Source: Hypholoma sublateritium FD-334 SS-4
Taxonomy: Eukaryota > Basidiomycota > Agaricomycetes > Agaricales > Strophariaceae
Assembly (NCBI GenBank): GCA_000827495.1
Contig: KN817567.1
Location: forward strand, 210,135 to 274,134
DNA length: 64,000 nucleotides
Reading direction: 5' to 3'
A program made the position numbers and the translations under genes. Below, in pieces: positions 22,707 through 34,354 of the stretch; the stretch's first letter is position 1; every line of letters begins with the position of its first letter. Below the pieces are notes generated by a model. The model did no database searches. It was not told the origin of the DNA and worked only from the letters and a program-made list of their open reading frames with translations.

Positions 22707-23046
22707 ATGAGCTCCCACATATCGAAGATCGACCCTACTAGTACGCCCGAATACACTGAAGCTCTAGCCTTTGTCATGGATGTGAAAAGGTATCTTCCCG
22801 AAAGGTCATGGAGAGTGTTTATAGAAACGTTGACGAACTGGAATAGCGGGGTGTGCGTGAGCTGCCTACACTGTCTACGGCTTATTTTCAAGCGGTGTGC
22901 ACCTACTAATTGGCCTCGGTTGCTCCACTAGCATAGATAAACAGACCTTGATCGATAACGTCGAGCGGCTGCTTGCCGGCAACACATATCTCTTGGAGCA
23001 CTTCACTACACTCTCTGACGGGCTCAGGTCGATTCAATCATCCTGA
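22707..23046 (+). CDS. Stand-alone PAH-like protein 2 (diverged)
   Basis: Two exons, 22707-22852 and 22932-23046, with a 79-nt intron (GTGCGT/CACTAG), give 86 residues. It reads EYTEALAFVMDVKRYLP, FIETLTNWNSGVIDKQTLI and NVERLLAGNTYLLEHF, which keeps the PAH spacing (A-L-x-F-V-x-x-V-K...F-I-x-x-L...ID...V-x-x-L-L-x-G) but lacks the FLP-GY signature. The intron falls at the same place and phase (2, just before Ile-Asp) as in the gene 0.8 kb upstream, so the two are almost certainly tandem duplicates. Function is inferred from the fold only: binding of amphipathic helices. Being short and diverged, it could be decaying. Confidence 0.65.
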
Positions 23047-25570
23047 GATATCGAGGTTAACGGCAACCACAGGGCCAGGCATGACATACATATTCCAAAG
23101 GTTAATACATACTCGTATTTTCAGGCCCTGAACCCACTGGCCCACTGTCTTTCGGCGTATAACAGAGGAAAATGAAATGATATCTGCGGTCCGTAGAACC
23201 ATCAACGTTACCACTGTTTTAGTATGTAGTTTAGTCTCCCTTAGAAACATTGAACATTGAACGATCGATGATGAGCAGATAGCAGTAGTCAATGGGTATT
23301 TTATCGCCCGAAGATGTGCCCTTCCATGACGACTTGAAATATTCTCTTCCTCTGTATACCCATAGGCAGCAGATGGCGCACCTTTTAATTAGCACTTGTT
23401 CAGCTCATTTTCAGACTAAGTATCTTAAGGCACTCTTCTTGAAACTGGGGGAACACTCGATGAGTGAAAATTATTGGCGATTTGATTGGTTTTGACCTCT
23501 TTTTTTTCTCTTTTAAATACTCAAAGCTGTACTCGTATATTGGAAGCTAAGCCTAATTACTCACGTCTCGGTCAATGAGTCACTGATACCCTACTACCGG
23601 TGGTAGTCCTTGTCCTGACTCACTCCTAAAATATCTCCTCGATATCCAGAATATTACCAAGTTTTACTCTTCGTTTAGGAACTCAGGTATATTCAAACTC
23701 GATGCTAGCTGCATTAAATAATAGAATAAATCTGCATTATATCTGCTCTTTCACCGTGATGAGATGAGCAGACCGCTTCAAACGACAACACACATGGGTC
23801 TCCGAATCCCACACGCACAGACGTCACGGCGTCTGTTGAGTTTGAAGAACTTTGAGCGGAGGGGCGGAGTCCCCTACGTTTAAAGAGAAGAAATTTTCTA
23901 GGAGCTTCCAGAATCCAGATCGCTAAAAATGATACGCCTTCCATGGTCCCGCTGGGACTCTGACATTAGATTGGATGATCGTATCCCAACGCACTCTGGT
24001 ACGCATAGCAAGTAAGTATACTTAAGTCCGATACATTCATCATGAAGCGTTGGCGGAGGCGAGCCCTTGCATTCCACCAAGCTACCACATCATAAGCACA
24101 ACACGTGGGAAATGTCGCTATTGGGAACCTAAGGCAGCTATGGACTGCGACTCTCTTTTACATGAATATTCCTGTGAACGAATCGGAGTTCAAGCTCAAA
24201 CCTTGCCATGAATCAAATACTGCTTACGCTCTTCCTTAAATGTGCAATTTTCACGTTCTAAAAAGAAGCCAGAACGGTCGGAATATCAGTGCAAGTACGT
24301 GTGCTACCGCGCCCAACGCCCGGGAGTTGGCACAATACGACGATGTACCGTATCCCCGCTGGGTATTACGCCCCAATATCCACAGTGGGGCACCGTATTT
24401 AGATTTGATCTAGAATAGCACCTGCGATTTTCTCATACATACTCTTTTTCCTTGTGCCCTTGCGGCTTTTTTCTCACTCTTCTTGGTAGTGACTGGCCGA
24501 CTTTGAGCAATTTTTGACCTCACTCAGATAATATAAACTAAACGATAACAAAGAAAACCACGTTACACATTTCATTGAGTCCCACATCCGCATTGCACTC
24601 CCTCTGGCCAAACGGCGATCTCTTTACCGGGACCCCACGATATCAGATAACTGGGACATCAAATATCGTAGCGCTGTCAAGCCTTGGGAATGGAAAATAT
24701 CGCTTATGCTCTCCAACTTGTGCACCCTAGTTCACCTCGTTGCGGGGCCACCACCTTGGGAACAATGAGGAGGAGGCGGAGCGGTAAGCCGGTGCTGTTT
24801 CCACCGAGGATCAGAAGATCTGAATGCGAACAGCTCGGGACACGATTTTCACTGCTTGAAGATCCCCACATGTCGGACTGATAAAAACAGTCCATCGTTA
24901 ACTAACTACAATCACATACTGCGCCTCTTGATATGGATATGTAGGCTATATTCTACTAATTAACTGTTCCAAATTAAGTGACTGAGCAGGTACATTCCCC
25001 GTGCAAAAAGCCATCCCCAGCTCCAGCCAAAATTGCCAGAAATAGGACGCTTCTCTGTCAGTCCAATCAATGTCCTTATCTTGATCTAAAACAAGATCAC
25101 GGCAAGAGGCAATGGTCAACTGCGATATGGGCATTTCTAAATTCGCACTGGCTTCAGTAAAATCCATTGTACTCTGCTACATGGGAAATCGAAGAAAGAA
25201 AATGATATTGAACCTATGAAACGGACCCCAATATTTTCTAGCTTTCTCAAGGCTGCTTCCAAGCGGAGGCGATGAGCACTTTGCGATAAGCGGCTAGTAT
25301 GTACGTTCTCCTCCCTAGATTCGACCTATATCATTGACACCGACCCTCGTCAAAATTATGTGCGATTGCAACTCGCCCACAATATTTATTCCGGGCCACG
25401 CCCGCACCTGAGCGCACATCACCGACTATAGTCTGCAGCGCTACGCCGCTCGCAGGGGTAACGCGCGTCACTGGGAAATCAACGTCAGATTGTATGGCAT
25501 TTTCAAACACTTTCAAGCGTGCCATAAGATCATCAATCAGCACTAGTCAGCACTGCACCGCCTTAGCACG

Positions 25571-25590
25571 GGTTATCACAGGTTATCACA
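25571..25590 (+). repeat. 10-bp tandem duplication
   Basis: GGTTATCACA is present twice in direct succession in otherwise unremarkable intergenic sequence. Confidence 0.6.
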
Positions 25591-27432
25591 CAACACAAGG
25601 CCATCTGCAGTGTCAATAAATCCGCCGAGCGCTCGATGACGTTTGCCGTCAGATTTGTCCACTTCCAGGCTTGGATATATTTGCAGCACCATATGTACTA
25701 CGGCCGAATTTTCGTAACAAGGATTGGCGACGCTCATTCGCTGCGCAGCACTTTAACTGACGCTGTCTGAATCGTCTCGATACAAATTTAGGAAAACGAT
25801 GAATGGAAAATTAGCATAGAACTACAGCAGATTGTCATCTGCCCATCATCCCCATGGGCCTTCTAATGCGTCTTAATATAAGTAATACAAAGGCGCACAA
25901 GCAGTGTTCGCAGATATGCATATGGCAATGAAAAACGAGCCTTACCGGGAATGACGCGCGTCTTCCCGCGAGGCATATAGCACGGTGGAATGGGGCGCAG
26001 CATAGTCTCCATCAGCTTCTTTTACTTATATATTGGTCTAGACTTCGACGGATAGACTTCATGAGAGTGTAGTGCGCTGGAATCGATAGCATGGTGGTGA
26101 GATGGCACAGCGCATCATGGCAGGGGAAAAATCGCAGTGAAAGTAAATAATGGGGTGCCGCGCCTGGGTATCTTTGCTGGTCGTTGACCCATCGACAATA
26201 GCAACAAGGGAGAGTCTGCAGCGGCTCATTTCGCCCCACATACACTAGGAGAATCGCCCGCTCGGTATGGTGACCTACGCGAAGCCAACACGGTTGAAAA
26301 TTTGCTGTTATTGTTACCATAAGGATTTGACGGGCGTGTACTGCAAAAAGTGGCGTATAATGCGTGTTTTCCAACATAGCCAGATTTCTGATGTTGAGTG
26401 GTGAAGATGAGACGGTGAAATCTTTTCTTGGAGGTAAAGGACCGGATGCCGACAGAAGCTTCCCTTGTCCTGCGCACGCTCGACCATTGCATGTGTGAAT
26501 GCAGCTCAACCTCTAGTGGGCTGAGCAATAAGCTAACGTCATCGCAGCGGTGTAACGTCGGATGGAAAGTTCTATGTCGTTCCCTCCTCCGGTGACGATT
26601 GGGGGAAGCACGTACAGCCTGCCACTTTAAGTCCCTAAGGACACGTCCACGTTGGGTCCGTGTCGAGAAATATTGCAGTCAAGGACTCAGGTCACAGTTT
26701 CTCGGGCGACGGGGTCTCTACGCGCAGAAGTGAGGACGCCCTTTGGCCCTTTTGGAAGAAACACGCCTTCAAGAAAGCCGCCAGGGACAGCCCCTAAAAA
26801 ACTGTGGAACACGTTACTTTGGCCTATGTGCTTTGAAATTGAGTGGTTTCTCTTGACCATAGAGTTTCTTGGTCGGAGCCTCTGTTAGCTATTCGTTATC
26901 TGTTTTGGTAGTCAGAAGCTATAATCTAAACAAAGAAAATGGGTACTCCCTCCTGAAAGAGATATCGCTGGCTGGGCATGCAAAGAGGATCGAAAGATGA
27001 TGCCCATCATTTCGCTGGGCGCGCCCCATCCCGAAATATCTAAAAGTTGAATCTCCGACAGCAATGCCGAACAACGGTAGCACGTGTTTCCTTTAGCATT
27101 GTCTTTCTCAGTCCTGTCCTAAACATCGGACGTTCGCGAAACTCATGTATTATCAAGAAAAAACTGGGTTTTTACGCGTTTCTTCGCGAATGAAAACATC
27201 TTCTACGAAGTTCTGTATTTTGAGTCAATATACGTATGAGCATCCCTTCGTTGGTCTTCATTCTTACCGAGATCCCGGATGCATTTAGATCGTACGATTT
27301 GAAATTTCCAAACCGGACTTCGAAAGCGTTGTGACATAAAAAAGGTTGACATCGTGTTGGGACAGGGCCGCATCTTTTGCTCTTGCCTCCCACATCCCCT
27401 CGTGCAAATTTCGCGACCCTCCTTCAAATCTC

Positions 27433-27439
27433 TATAAAA
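27433..27439 (+). promoter_or_regulatory. Probable TATA box of INO1
   Basis: TATAAAA occurs about 215 bp before the INO1 start codon and is followed by a pyrimidine-rich stretch, as in strong fungal promoters. It implies a leader of roughly 180 nt. Confidence 0.5.
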
Positions 27440-27654
27440 GACCCTCTCAGGTCTACCAAGTTTCAGTACCAGCGCTCTCGTCTTTCTCGGTTTCGGCCAC
27501 ACCACCAATCTCGAGTTTACTTGCAAATCTTGCATGTACTCAAACAACCTCTGCAGCTCCCACAACTCCCATAGAGGCTCTAAACACTCCGCCGCTGGAT
27601 TTTTGATCTCATTCTAAATCGTCTCCTCGACTTGTCGGTATAACTTCTATCTCA

Positions 27655-29470
27655 ATGGCTCCCGTTGCAACCTCTGGGTACAACACCCCTGAACACGAGC
27701 TCGAATCAGTGCTCCCGATCCATCCCACCGCCGTTCGTCGCCCTCACTCGATCACTGTGGAGTCTGACAATACGCTCTACTCTGACGAACATATCACCGC
27801 CAAGTTCTTCAACCGCGGTTCCGAGGTCACTGTTGCCGATGGTCATTTCTCAGTCAAGCCCACCGTGCAGGAGTATGAGTTCCAGACCAAGCGCGCTGTG
27901 TCCAAGACTGGGTATGTCTTTGTCTGATTGTCGTTGCGCACGTGGACTGACAGCGAACCCCAGTTTAATGATGATCGGCGTTGGCGGCAACAACGGTTCC
28001 ACGTTGTGCGCAACCATCCTCGCCAATCGCCACAATATCATCTGGCACACCAAGTCCGGCATCCAACAACCCAACTACATCGGCTCCGTCCTCCGCGCCT
28101 CCACCGTGCGCATAGGTACCGAGCCTGGCACCGGAAAGGAGGTCCATGTCCCTGTCTCGGATGTCCTCCCCATGGTCCACCCCAACGACCTCGTTCTTGG
28201 CGGTTGGGACATCTCTGGTGTCTCTATGGACAAGGCCATGGAGCGCGCCCAAGTCCTTGACTATGACCTCCAGCGCCAAGTACTACCCCACATGGCACTC
28301 TTGGGGAAGCCCCTCCCCTCTATCTACTACCCCGACTTCATCGCTGCGAACCAGGAGGCCCGCGCTGATAATTTGATCCCTGGCGATGATAAACAGGCGC
28401 ACCTCGAGCACATCCGCGCGGATATTCGCAAGTTCAAGAAGGATAACGGCCTCGACCGCGTCGTCGTCTTCTGGACCGCTAACACCGAGCGCTACGCCGA
28501 CCTGATCCCCGGTGTCAACGACACGGCTGACAACCTCCTCGCCGCGATCAAGGCATCCCACTCCGAGGTGTCCCCTTCCACCATCTTCGCTGTCGCCGCC
28601 ATCCTCGAGGGCGAGCCCTTCATCAATGGCGCGCCCCAGAATACCTTCGTCCCTGGAGTCATCGACCTCGCTGAGCGCCAGCAATCGTTCATTGGCGGTG
28701 ATGACCTCAAGTCCGGACAGACCAAGCTCAAGTCCGTCCTCGCCGAGTTCCTTGTCAACGCCGGCATCAAGCCCCTCTCCATTGCGTCGTACAACCACCT
28801 CGGCAACAACGACGGCCACAACCTGTCCGCCGAGCGCCAGTTCAGAAGCAAGGAGATCAGCAAAAGCAGCGTCGTCGACGACATGGTTGATGCTAACCGC
28901 CTGCTCTATAAGGCACCCGCCATCGGCGCCAAGGGTGTCCCTGTCGGCAAGGGCGAGCACCCCGACCACATCGTAGTGATCAAGTACGTCCCCGCTGTGG
29001 GCGACTCGAAGCGCGCGATCGACGAGTACTACTCGGAGATCTTCTGCGGTGGCCGTTCGACCATCAACATCTTCAACGAGTGCGAGGTCAGTCTGATCTT
29101 TTCTTCGCTATTTTGTCAGTGCTGAGCTCCTTTCCAGGACTCTCTCCTTGCCACCCCCCTGATCTTGGATCTGGCCATCCTCTGCGAACTCCTCACCCGC
29201 GTCAAGTATCGCAAGGTCGGCGAGCAGAAGGATTTCGCTCCCCTCTACTCTGTACTGTCCCTGCTCTCTTACATGCTGAAGGCGCCCCTCGTCAAACCTG
29301 GTAAGCCGTATCTTTATCATCCCAGTTGGTATCGATACTTACTGTACGCTTTAGGCACTGAGGTCATCAACAGCCTCAACAGGCAACGCAACGCGCTTGA
29401 GAGCTTCCTCAAGGCGTGCATTGGCCTCGAGGGAAACACTGACTTGCTCCTTGAGACCAGGATCTGGTAA
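27655..29470 (+). CDS. INO1: Inositol-3-phosphate synthase
   Basis: Four exons (27655-27911, 27964-29086, 29138-29300, 29355-29470) give 552 residues, the usual eukaryotic length. The cytosolic enzyme converts glucose 6-phosphate to 1D-myo-inositol 3-phosphate in an NAD-dependent oxidation-cyclisation-reduction, the committed step to inositol, phosphatidylinositol and inositol phosphates. The NAD-binding loop is [15 protein letters not shown] near residues 87-101. Other family signatures are [63 protein letters not shown] and the [19 protein letters not shown] segment across the second intron. Codon use is strongly biased (C-ending codons), which suggests high expression. The start is the first ATG of the frame, and [12 protein letters not shown] resembles other basidiomycete sequences. 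Confidence 0.98.
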
Positions 29471-30864
29471 ATGCCCGGCAACGACACGTCGTGAATAGAA
29501 CGCCGCGGTTTTGTGATACCTAAAATCTGCTTCTGTTTGTGCGGCCAAAAGGGCCTGGATAAATATCGGACTGTTAAATGTGATTGATCGTCTTCATCGT
29601 GAATAAAATTTGTGACCCATGGATGCCCCTGTTGCGTGTCTGATTTTGCGACGATGATGTACGGTGGTAAAGAGTTAGTGCTTCGAGCGATCTGAGCCAT
29701 ATCGGGATAATAAATTACCTGATATGGACCGATGTAGCGTGTTACTCATCAGAACGCTCCCTGCAATACTCACCGGTTGCATCCGGCACGCGGACTTCTG
29801 CCCTTGCGAAAGCCAGCCGAGCGCGCAAACTATTCTGAGCTATTCTGCGGCACCGAAAGAGCTCCAAGTTTGGTAGCAAGATACCTAGTGTGCGCAAGCG
29901 TTGCGGCATACCACGTCGCAGCCCTCCACGGTGTCATTGAGTCTGAAATATACAGCTCGGTAAACGGGGCCGCATCTGTTGTGGATTCCTTGATCATTCT
30001 CGAGAAATTCTATTTTTCGCGGTGTGGCCAGCAGACATCCTACGCATCCGAGCCATCCGAACTTTACCCTCGCAAAGTCCGGGGAGAAACGCGGGTTGAA
30101 CGCGGGCTCCATTCTTGAATTCCGAGCTCGCTTTCTTCTAATCGAACAGCGTTTAAGAACATTTCACGGAGAATATATGTTTTAATCTCGAATGCTCTCC
30201 GGACTGATTCCAGTGAACAAAGAACCCTGGAGAGCAGCCCGCCCAGGCTTATAATAATAAGCTATATTTAGATCATTCTATTTGTAGTTTTTGGAGGTGT
30301 AAAAATAAGCTACACTAAGTTGCTTCCTTCATAATGCCTCTCCAAAGTCAGTACTAAAGTACTAACCACTCGTATTAGGATTATATAAATCGCAGTAACC
30401 GCTATAATTAATACAACTTATCTAATGTGGCTTTTCTTCTACGTGGTCTGGGTCCTTGCCGCTCAGTGCTCACCCATCGTATAAGAATGTGGCCCGCCAC
30501 TAGGCTGGAGTGATCAAAAAATAGATTGCTAGGATAAAAACATGCCGGACAAAATTCGCTAGCAAGACTTCGCTTGATGTTAGGGCCACTTTCGAACCAT
30601 GCGACCTATTCACAACACCTTCGGTTGAATGAATAAGGTGCAAGTATCCGATTTTCAACCGCTATTATCTGCAATCAATGCGATCTCACTCGTGGCCACA
30701 GTCGCTTGACTCGTCTTCGATCGAAATGAATTCGAAGCGTATGGCGTCCCTCGACCGTTAGTTAAATTGGAAGACCTCGTGTCTGAGGAGTATATTTGGC
30801 CCTTGAAACAGCTGGAGTGGTATAAAAGCAACCAGGGAAAATATATTCTCAGTAACACCTCGAC
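29471..30864. other. Intergenic, nothing recognised
   Basis: No supported gene is seen. The right end is the promoter of the CE1 esterase gene. Confidence 0.5.
30821..30827 (+). promoter_or_regulatory. Probable TATA box of the CE1-CBM1 gene
   Basis: TATAAAA lies 44 bp upstream of the start codon at 30865, implying a very short leader. This layout is common for fungal extracellular enzyme genes. Confidence 0.55.
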
Positions 30865-32142
30865 ATGTTTGTCTTCAAAAGTCTGCTCGTCGCTGCGGCG
30901 ATCGCATCCGCCAATGCACTCACCAGCAGTCTGCAACAGATCACTGCGAATTTCGGTACCAACCCTACCAACGTACAGATGTACCTGTACCAGCCGACCG
31001 CGCTAGCCTCCCCTCCCCCGCTCATAATCGCCATGCACTACTGTGGCGGTACCGCTCAGGCATACTTCACTGGAACGGCCCTCGCTCAGCTTGCCGACCA
31101 GCATGGTTTCCTTGTTATCTACCCGCAAGCCCCCGCCTCCGGAGCTTGCTGGGACGTCAACACCAACGCCACGCTGACACACAACGGTGGAAGCGACTCG
31201 CTCGCCATTGCCAACGTTGTGCGCTACTTCATCGCTAACCACGGCGTCGACGCCACGCGTGTCTTTGCCACGGGGACTTCATCCGGCGCTATGATGACCA
31301 ACGTGCTCATGGGAGCCTACCCCGATATTTTCGCCGCTGGTTCGCTCTACTCCGGTGTCCCGTATGGATGCTTTGCAGGGCCGAATGCGTGGAACAGCCA
31401 ATGTTCCACTGGTGAGCTCATAATGACCCCGCAGCAATGGGGCGATCTAGTGCGCGCTGGATATCCAGGGTACACGGGGACCCGCCCGAAGGTTCAGTTC
31501 TGGCACGGTACCATGTGCGCATTTCGGGTGTATCTACTACACAGAGGCGCTGATTATAAATTCATAATTATAGAGACACGACGCTCTACCCTCAGAACTT
31601 CTGGGAGGAAATCAAGCAGTGGACGAACGTTTTTGGTGTTAGCCAGACGCCCGTCACCAACACCACCAACGACCCTCAGGCAGGCTACTCCCGCGCTTCA
31701 TTTGGGCCCAATGTCCAGGGAATTCTCGCCCAAGGCGTCGGCCACACCGTCCCCGAGCATGAGACCGACACGCTCAACTGGTTTGGCTTGAGCGCACTTG
31801 TCCCCGGCGGCGCAGCACCAGCACCGACTACGACTGCAGTCCCGACCACAACTATCAGCACGCCTACCCCGATTACCCCAATCCCAACAACCACTGCTCC
31901 TGCAACTGGTGCGACTGCAGCTCACTGGGCGCAGTGTGGTGGAATCGGTTGGACTGGAGCCACAGGTCAGAGCACATTTTTTTAATTATGTGCGACCACT
32001 TTCATTGACACCATTGTCGACAGTGTGCGCCTCTCCCTTCACATGTCAAGCATCGAATGCATATGTGAGTTATTAATCTTCTTCTTTGTGTAAATTATTT
32101 ATCCTGACATTTCTCGGTCTGCAGTACAGCCAATGTCTGTAG
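30865..32142 (+). CDS. Secreted carbohydrate esterase (CE1 / PHB-depolymerase-like) with C-terminal CBM1
   Basis: Four exons (30865-31514, 31574-31965, 32024-32064, 32125-32142) give 366 residues. A signal peptide (1-18) is followed by an alpha/beta-hydrolase of the Esterase_phd type: PPLIIAMHYCGGTAQAYF, GFLVIYPQAP, WDVNTNATLTHNGG, then the nucleophile motif GTSSG (Ser139) and SGVPYGCFAG. A downstream FWHGT...DTTLYPQNF region and GVGHTVPEHE probably supply the acid and the His. A Thr/Pro-rich linker leads to a CBM1 (HWAQCGGIGWTGAT...YSQCL). Family members are acetyl-xylan or feruloyl esterases that act on xylan side groups outside the cell. Which acyl group is cut cannot be read from the sequence. 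The two last tiny exons complete the CBM1 exactly. CE1 and CE16 activities are complementary in xylan deacetylation. Confidence 0.93.
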
Positions 32143-32450
32143 GTGAACGTGGGGGAAGGAGATATGCAACCTAGTATTACGTATCTCCCTCTGAATGTAG
32201 ATATACACGTTGTACTATGGTTTTGTTGGGACCCTCCATATCGCATGGGTTATCCATCGCGCAGACTACAGTCTCTACCCACGAAGTACCACATGGCCCG
32301 CAAATTTTCGTGAATCCTCCTACAACAGGCAAGGTATTAATATACTGATCTCACTCTTGGGATCAAGAACAGACACCCACAGGATGACGTACTAACATGG
32401 GTATTGAATTAAACGCGTTCGTGAGGCGCTCGACTACTAGGTCACGTTCA
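32143..32450. other. Convergent 3' intergenic region
   Basis: 308 bp between the stop codons of the CE1 gene and the leftward orphan gene. Nothing recognised. Confidence 0.5.
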
Positions 32451-33587
32451 TTAGGTGAATCGGCTGGGTACATGCCTGAGCAATGGGTAGCATTCCGCCA
32501 ACTCCATCTCCCACCCAGGATCTATCCCGCACTCCTTTGCAAACATGTCGTATCGGTAGATAAGCGCGAAGAGGTCCTTGAGGTACTTCTGGAAGCGCTC
32601 GTGGTCCTTGTGCACAAACATCTCCCGGGTATCTGTCTTGACTTCCACCCCAATATCGCGCAAGAGCTCTAGATGTGCGACCTGCTCCGACGAGCGCTCA
32701 TTAAAGTACGCCATTTGTTCCACGAGACGGCGATACGAGCAATCCCGCACGTACTCGCCGGTCTCGAGGGTGCCGACAGCCTGCGCCGTGCAGAAGAACA
32801 TGTATGCGGAAAGGGAGAGTTCCTTCGTCCGGTTGAAGCCGTACTGGTACCACATCTCTTGCTCGCGCCACAACATACGCTCGCGCAGGTCGATTTGCGG
32901 GTGCTGTGCCAGCATTATCAGTCCCTCCATCTCGTTTTCGTACAGGAGGACATTGATCACGGGTTGGATCGACCACCAATCGCCATGTGGGGCCTGGAAG
33001 CAGTGTACCCAGAATTCGATGCGTTGGTTGCGCTCGTTGAGGTACATGGGGTATTTGTCGCGCAACGCGTCCGGGAAGAGGTTCCCTCTCGCCAACGGCA
33101 CGATTCGCGCTGGGTATTTGTTGCGCTCGGTTTCTGAGAATGAGCGGATCGTACTAACGAATTTCTCGATGAAGTGTTTGAGATCCTTTGCGATGTCATG
33201 ATGTGGGTTGTTCTTGGGGAAGTAACCGGGTTGGAAATTCAAAATGCCTTTGTTCTGGGTCACAAACTTGAAGTTGGCCTCGATAATGTGCCACGGGATG
33301 TTATGGCTTTGATGCATGTCGACGGTTGCTTGTATGTATAGAACTATCAACGGTGGCGAGGTATTGAGTATCCACGAACTGAAGAAATCCTGTTACGTAC
33401 CTTGAAGCAGGAACGGGAATCGAGATGGGCATGGTTTTCCAAAGGATGATGGTTGTTATAAGCACCAGTCATCGTGTACTCGGAACCGACATGACCGACT
33501 CACAGCGGCCACAGTAAGAATACCAATTCTAATGGCCCATTCAGCGCAATAGAGATATATCTCAGCACTACACCTGTCACTGCCCAT
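32451..33587 (-). CDS. Orphan protein with probable N-terminal membrane anchor
   Basis: The main exon (33389-32451) is a well-biased open frame of 313 codons. It is open upstream of its first ATG, back to a CAG acceptor ending at 33390. An 84-nt candidate first exon (33587-33504) ends in GTGAGT and joins in phase across a 114-nt intron, giving about 340 residues. The N-terminus is then hydrophobic (WAIRIGILTVAA, SPPLIVLYIQ). The body is rich in aromatic and charged residues (GILNFQPGYFPKNNPHHDI, QRIEFWVHCFQAPHGDWW, LRERMLWREQEMWYQYGF, FAKECGIDPGW). I do not recognise the family and see no catalytic signature. His and Asp/Glu are frequent, so a metal-dependent enzyme is possible but unproven. 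The 5' end is the least certain part; a start at an internal Met is possible. Confidence 0.65.
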
Positions 33588-34354
33588 TGACGTTACGACG
33601 TGCACCACTAAAATTGCCTTCTTAGTAAGATCAATGGATTATCTTCTTGTCCATATTCTCCGAGCTGAGTTGAGGTAGGGATAGAACGAGTAGTGCAATC
33701 CCGGAATCAAGTGTAAAGGCTGGTAACAAGCTCGTAGAAAGTGATTTCGCAACCAAAGGCGCCGCTACGAATCGAAGCCAGCAACCAATGCCAAGCGCCA
33801 ACTTGAAGGCCCGGCGGCCGCGGCCGGCAAAGTTAAATCCAAGTGTCTTGCACAGGTTCTGCAATTTTATCATGCAAGGCTCCACGTTCCTGTATCCGGA
33901 TCCCAGTTTCGTTTTTACATGCGAGTACAAAGGGTAGAACCCCGCCAACTCCATCTGTAAAGATAGCTGCGTTTCGCATGTCAATCGCCTTGCAATCGCC
34001 CGAAGAAATTGAATGTGTAGAGGCAGATACTAATTCACCAACCTGTGAGCGTTGTGAACGTTGACGTCAAACGTCCTAACGTCTGAACTAGTATGTATCT
34101 TAAACGGAGTGAATCGTACGGCGAACACAAACAATGGAGCAAAGCCCAACTTTATGTCTAAGCTGGATATCATTCCGCTCAATAGAAAATATGGACGACA
34201 TTTTCTGTCCTTGTAATTAAGTACATATGTAAGGCTCACACTAGGGTCATGATACAGATATAACCAACAATATTCATACTCGCCGCGCGCCAAATGTCCG
34301 AACCCCGACTGCATTCCACCCATGAACCCAACCAAATATAGTAGACGGCAAAGT
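33588..34354. other. Intergenic, nothing recognised
   Basis: Frames on the minus strand at 33.63-33.98 and 34.03-34.45 kb lack motifs and splice partners. The region carries the promoter of the orphan gene and the 3' region of the F-box gene. Confidence 0.45.

Larger units (their letters stand above)
23047..27654. other. Gene-poor stretch upstream of INO1
   Basis: 4.6 kb has no gene I can support. A minus-strand frame at 25167-24946 has a protein-like composition but no splice partners or family match. A 10-bp tandem duplication lies at 25571-25590. The last 300 bp is the INO1 promoter and leader. Confidence 0.45.

Noticed and set aside
24946..25167. Minus-strand 73-codon frame with a protein-like composition (WTDREASYFWQFWLELGMAF)
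   Set aside because: It has no family match, no neighbouring exons and no conserved context, and such frames are expected by chance in 4.6 kb.
26640..26800. Peptide RNIAVKDSGHSFSGDGVSTR in one frame, resembling the FAD-binding loop of PCMH-type oxidoreductases
   Set aside because: Only about 20 residues resemble the family. Both flanks hit stops and no splice sites connect to further domain motifs, so it may be chance or a very old relic.
28283..28969. 228-codon minus-strand frame inside INO1
   Set aside because: It is an antisense shadow caused by the strong C-ending codon bias of INO1.
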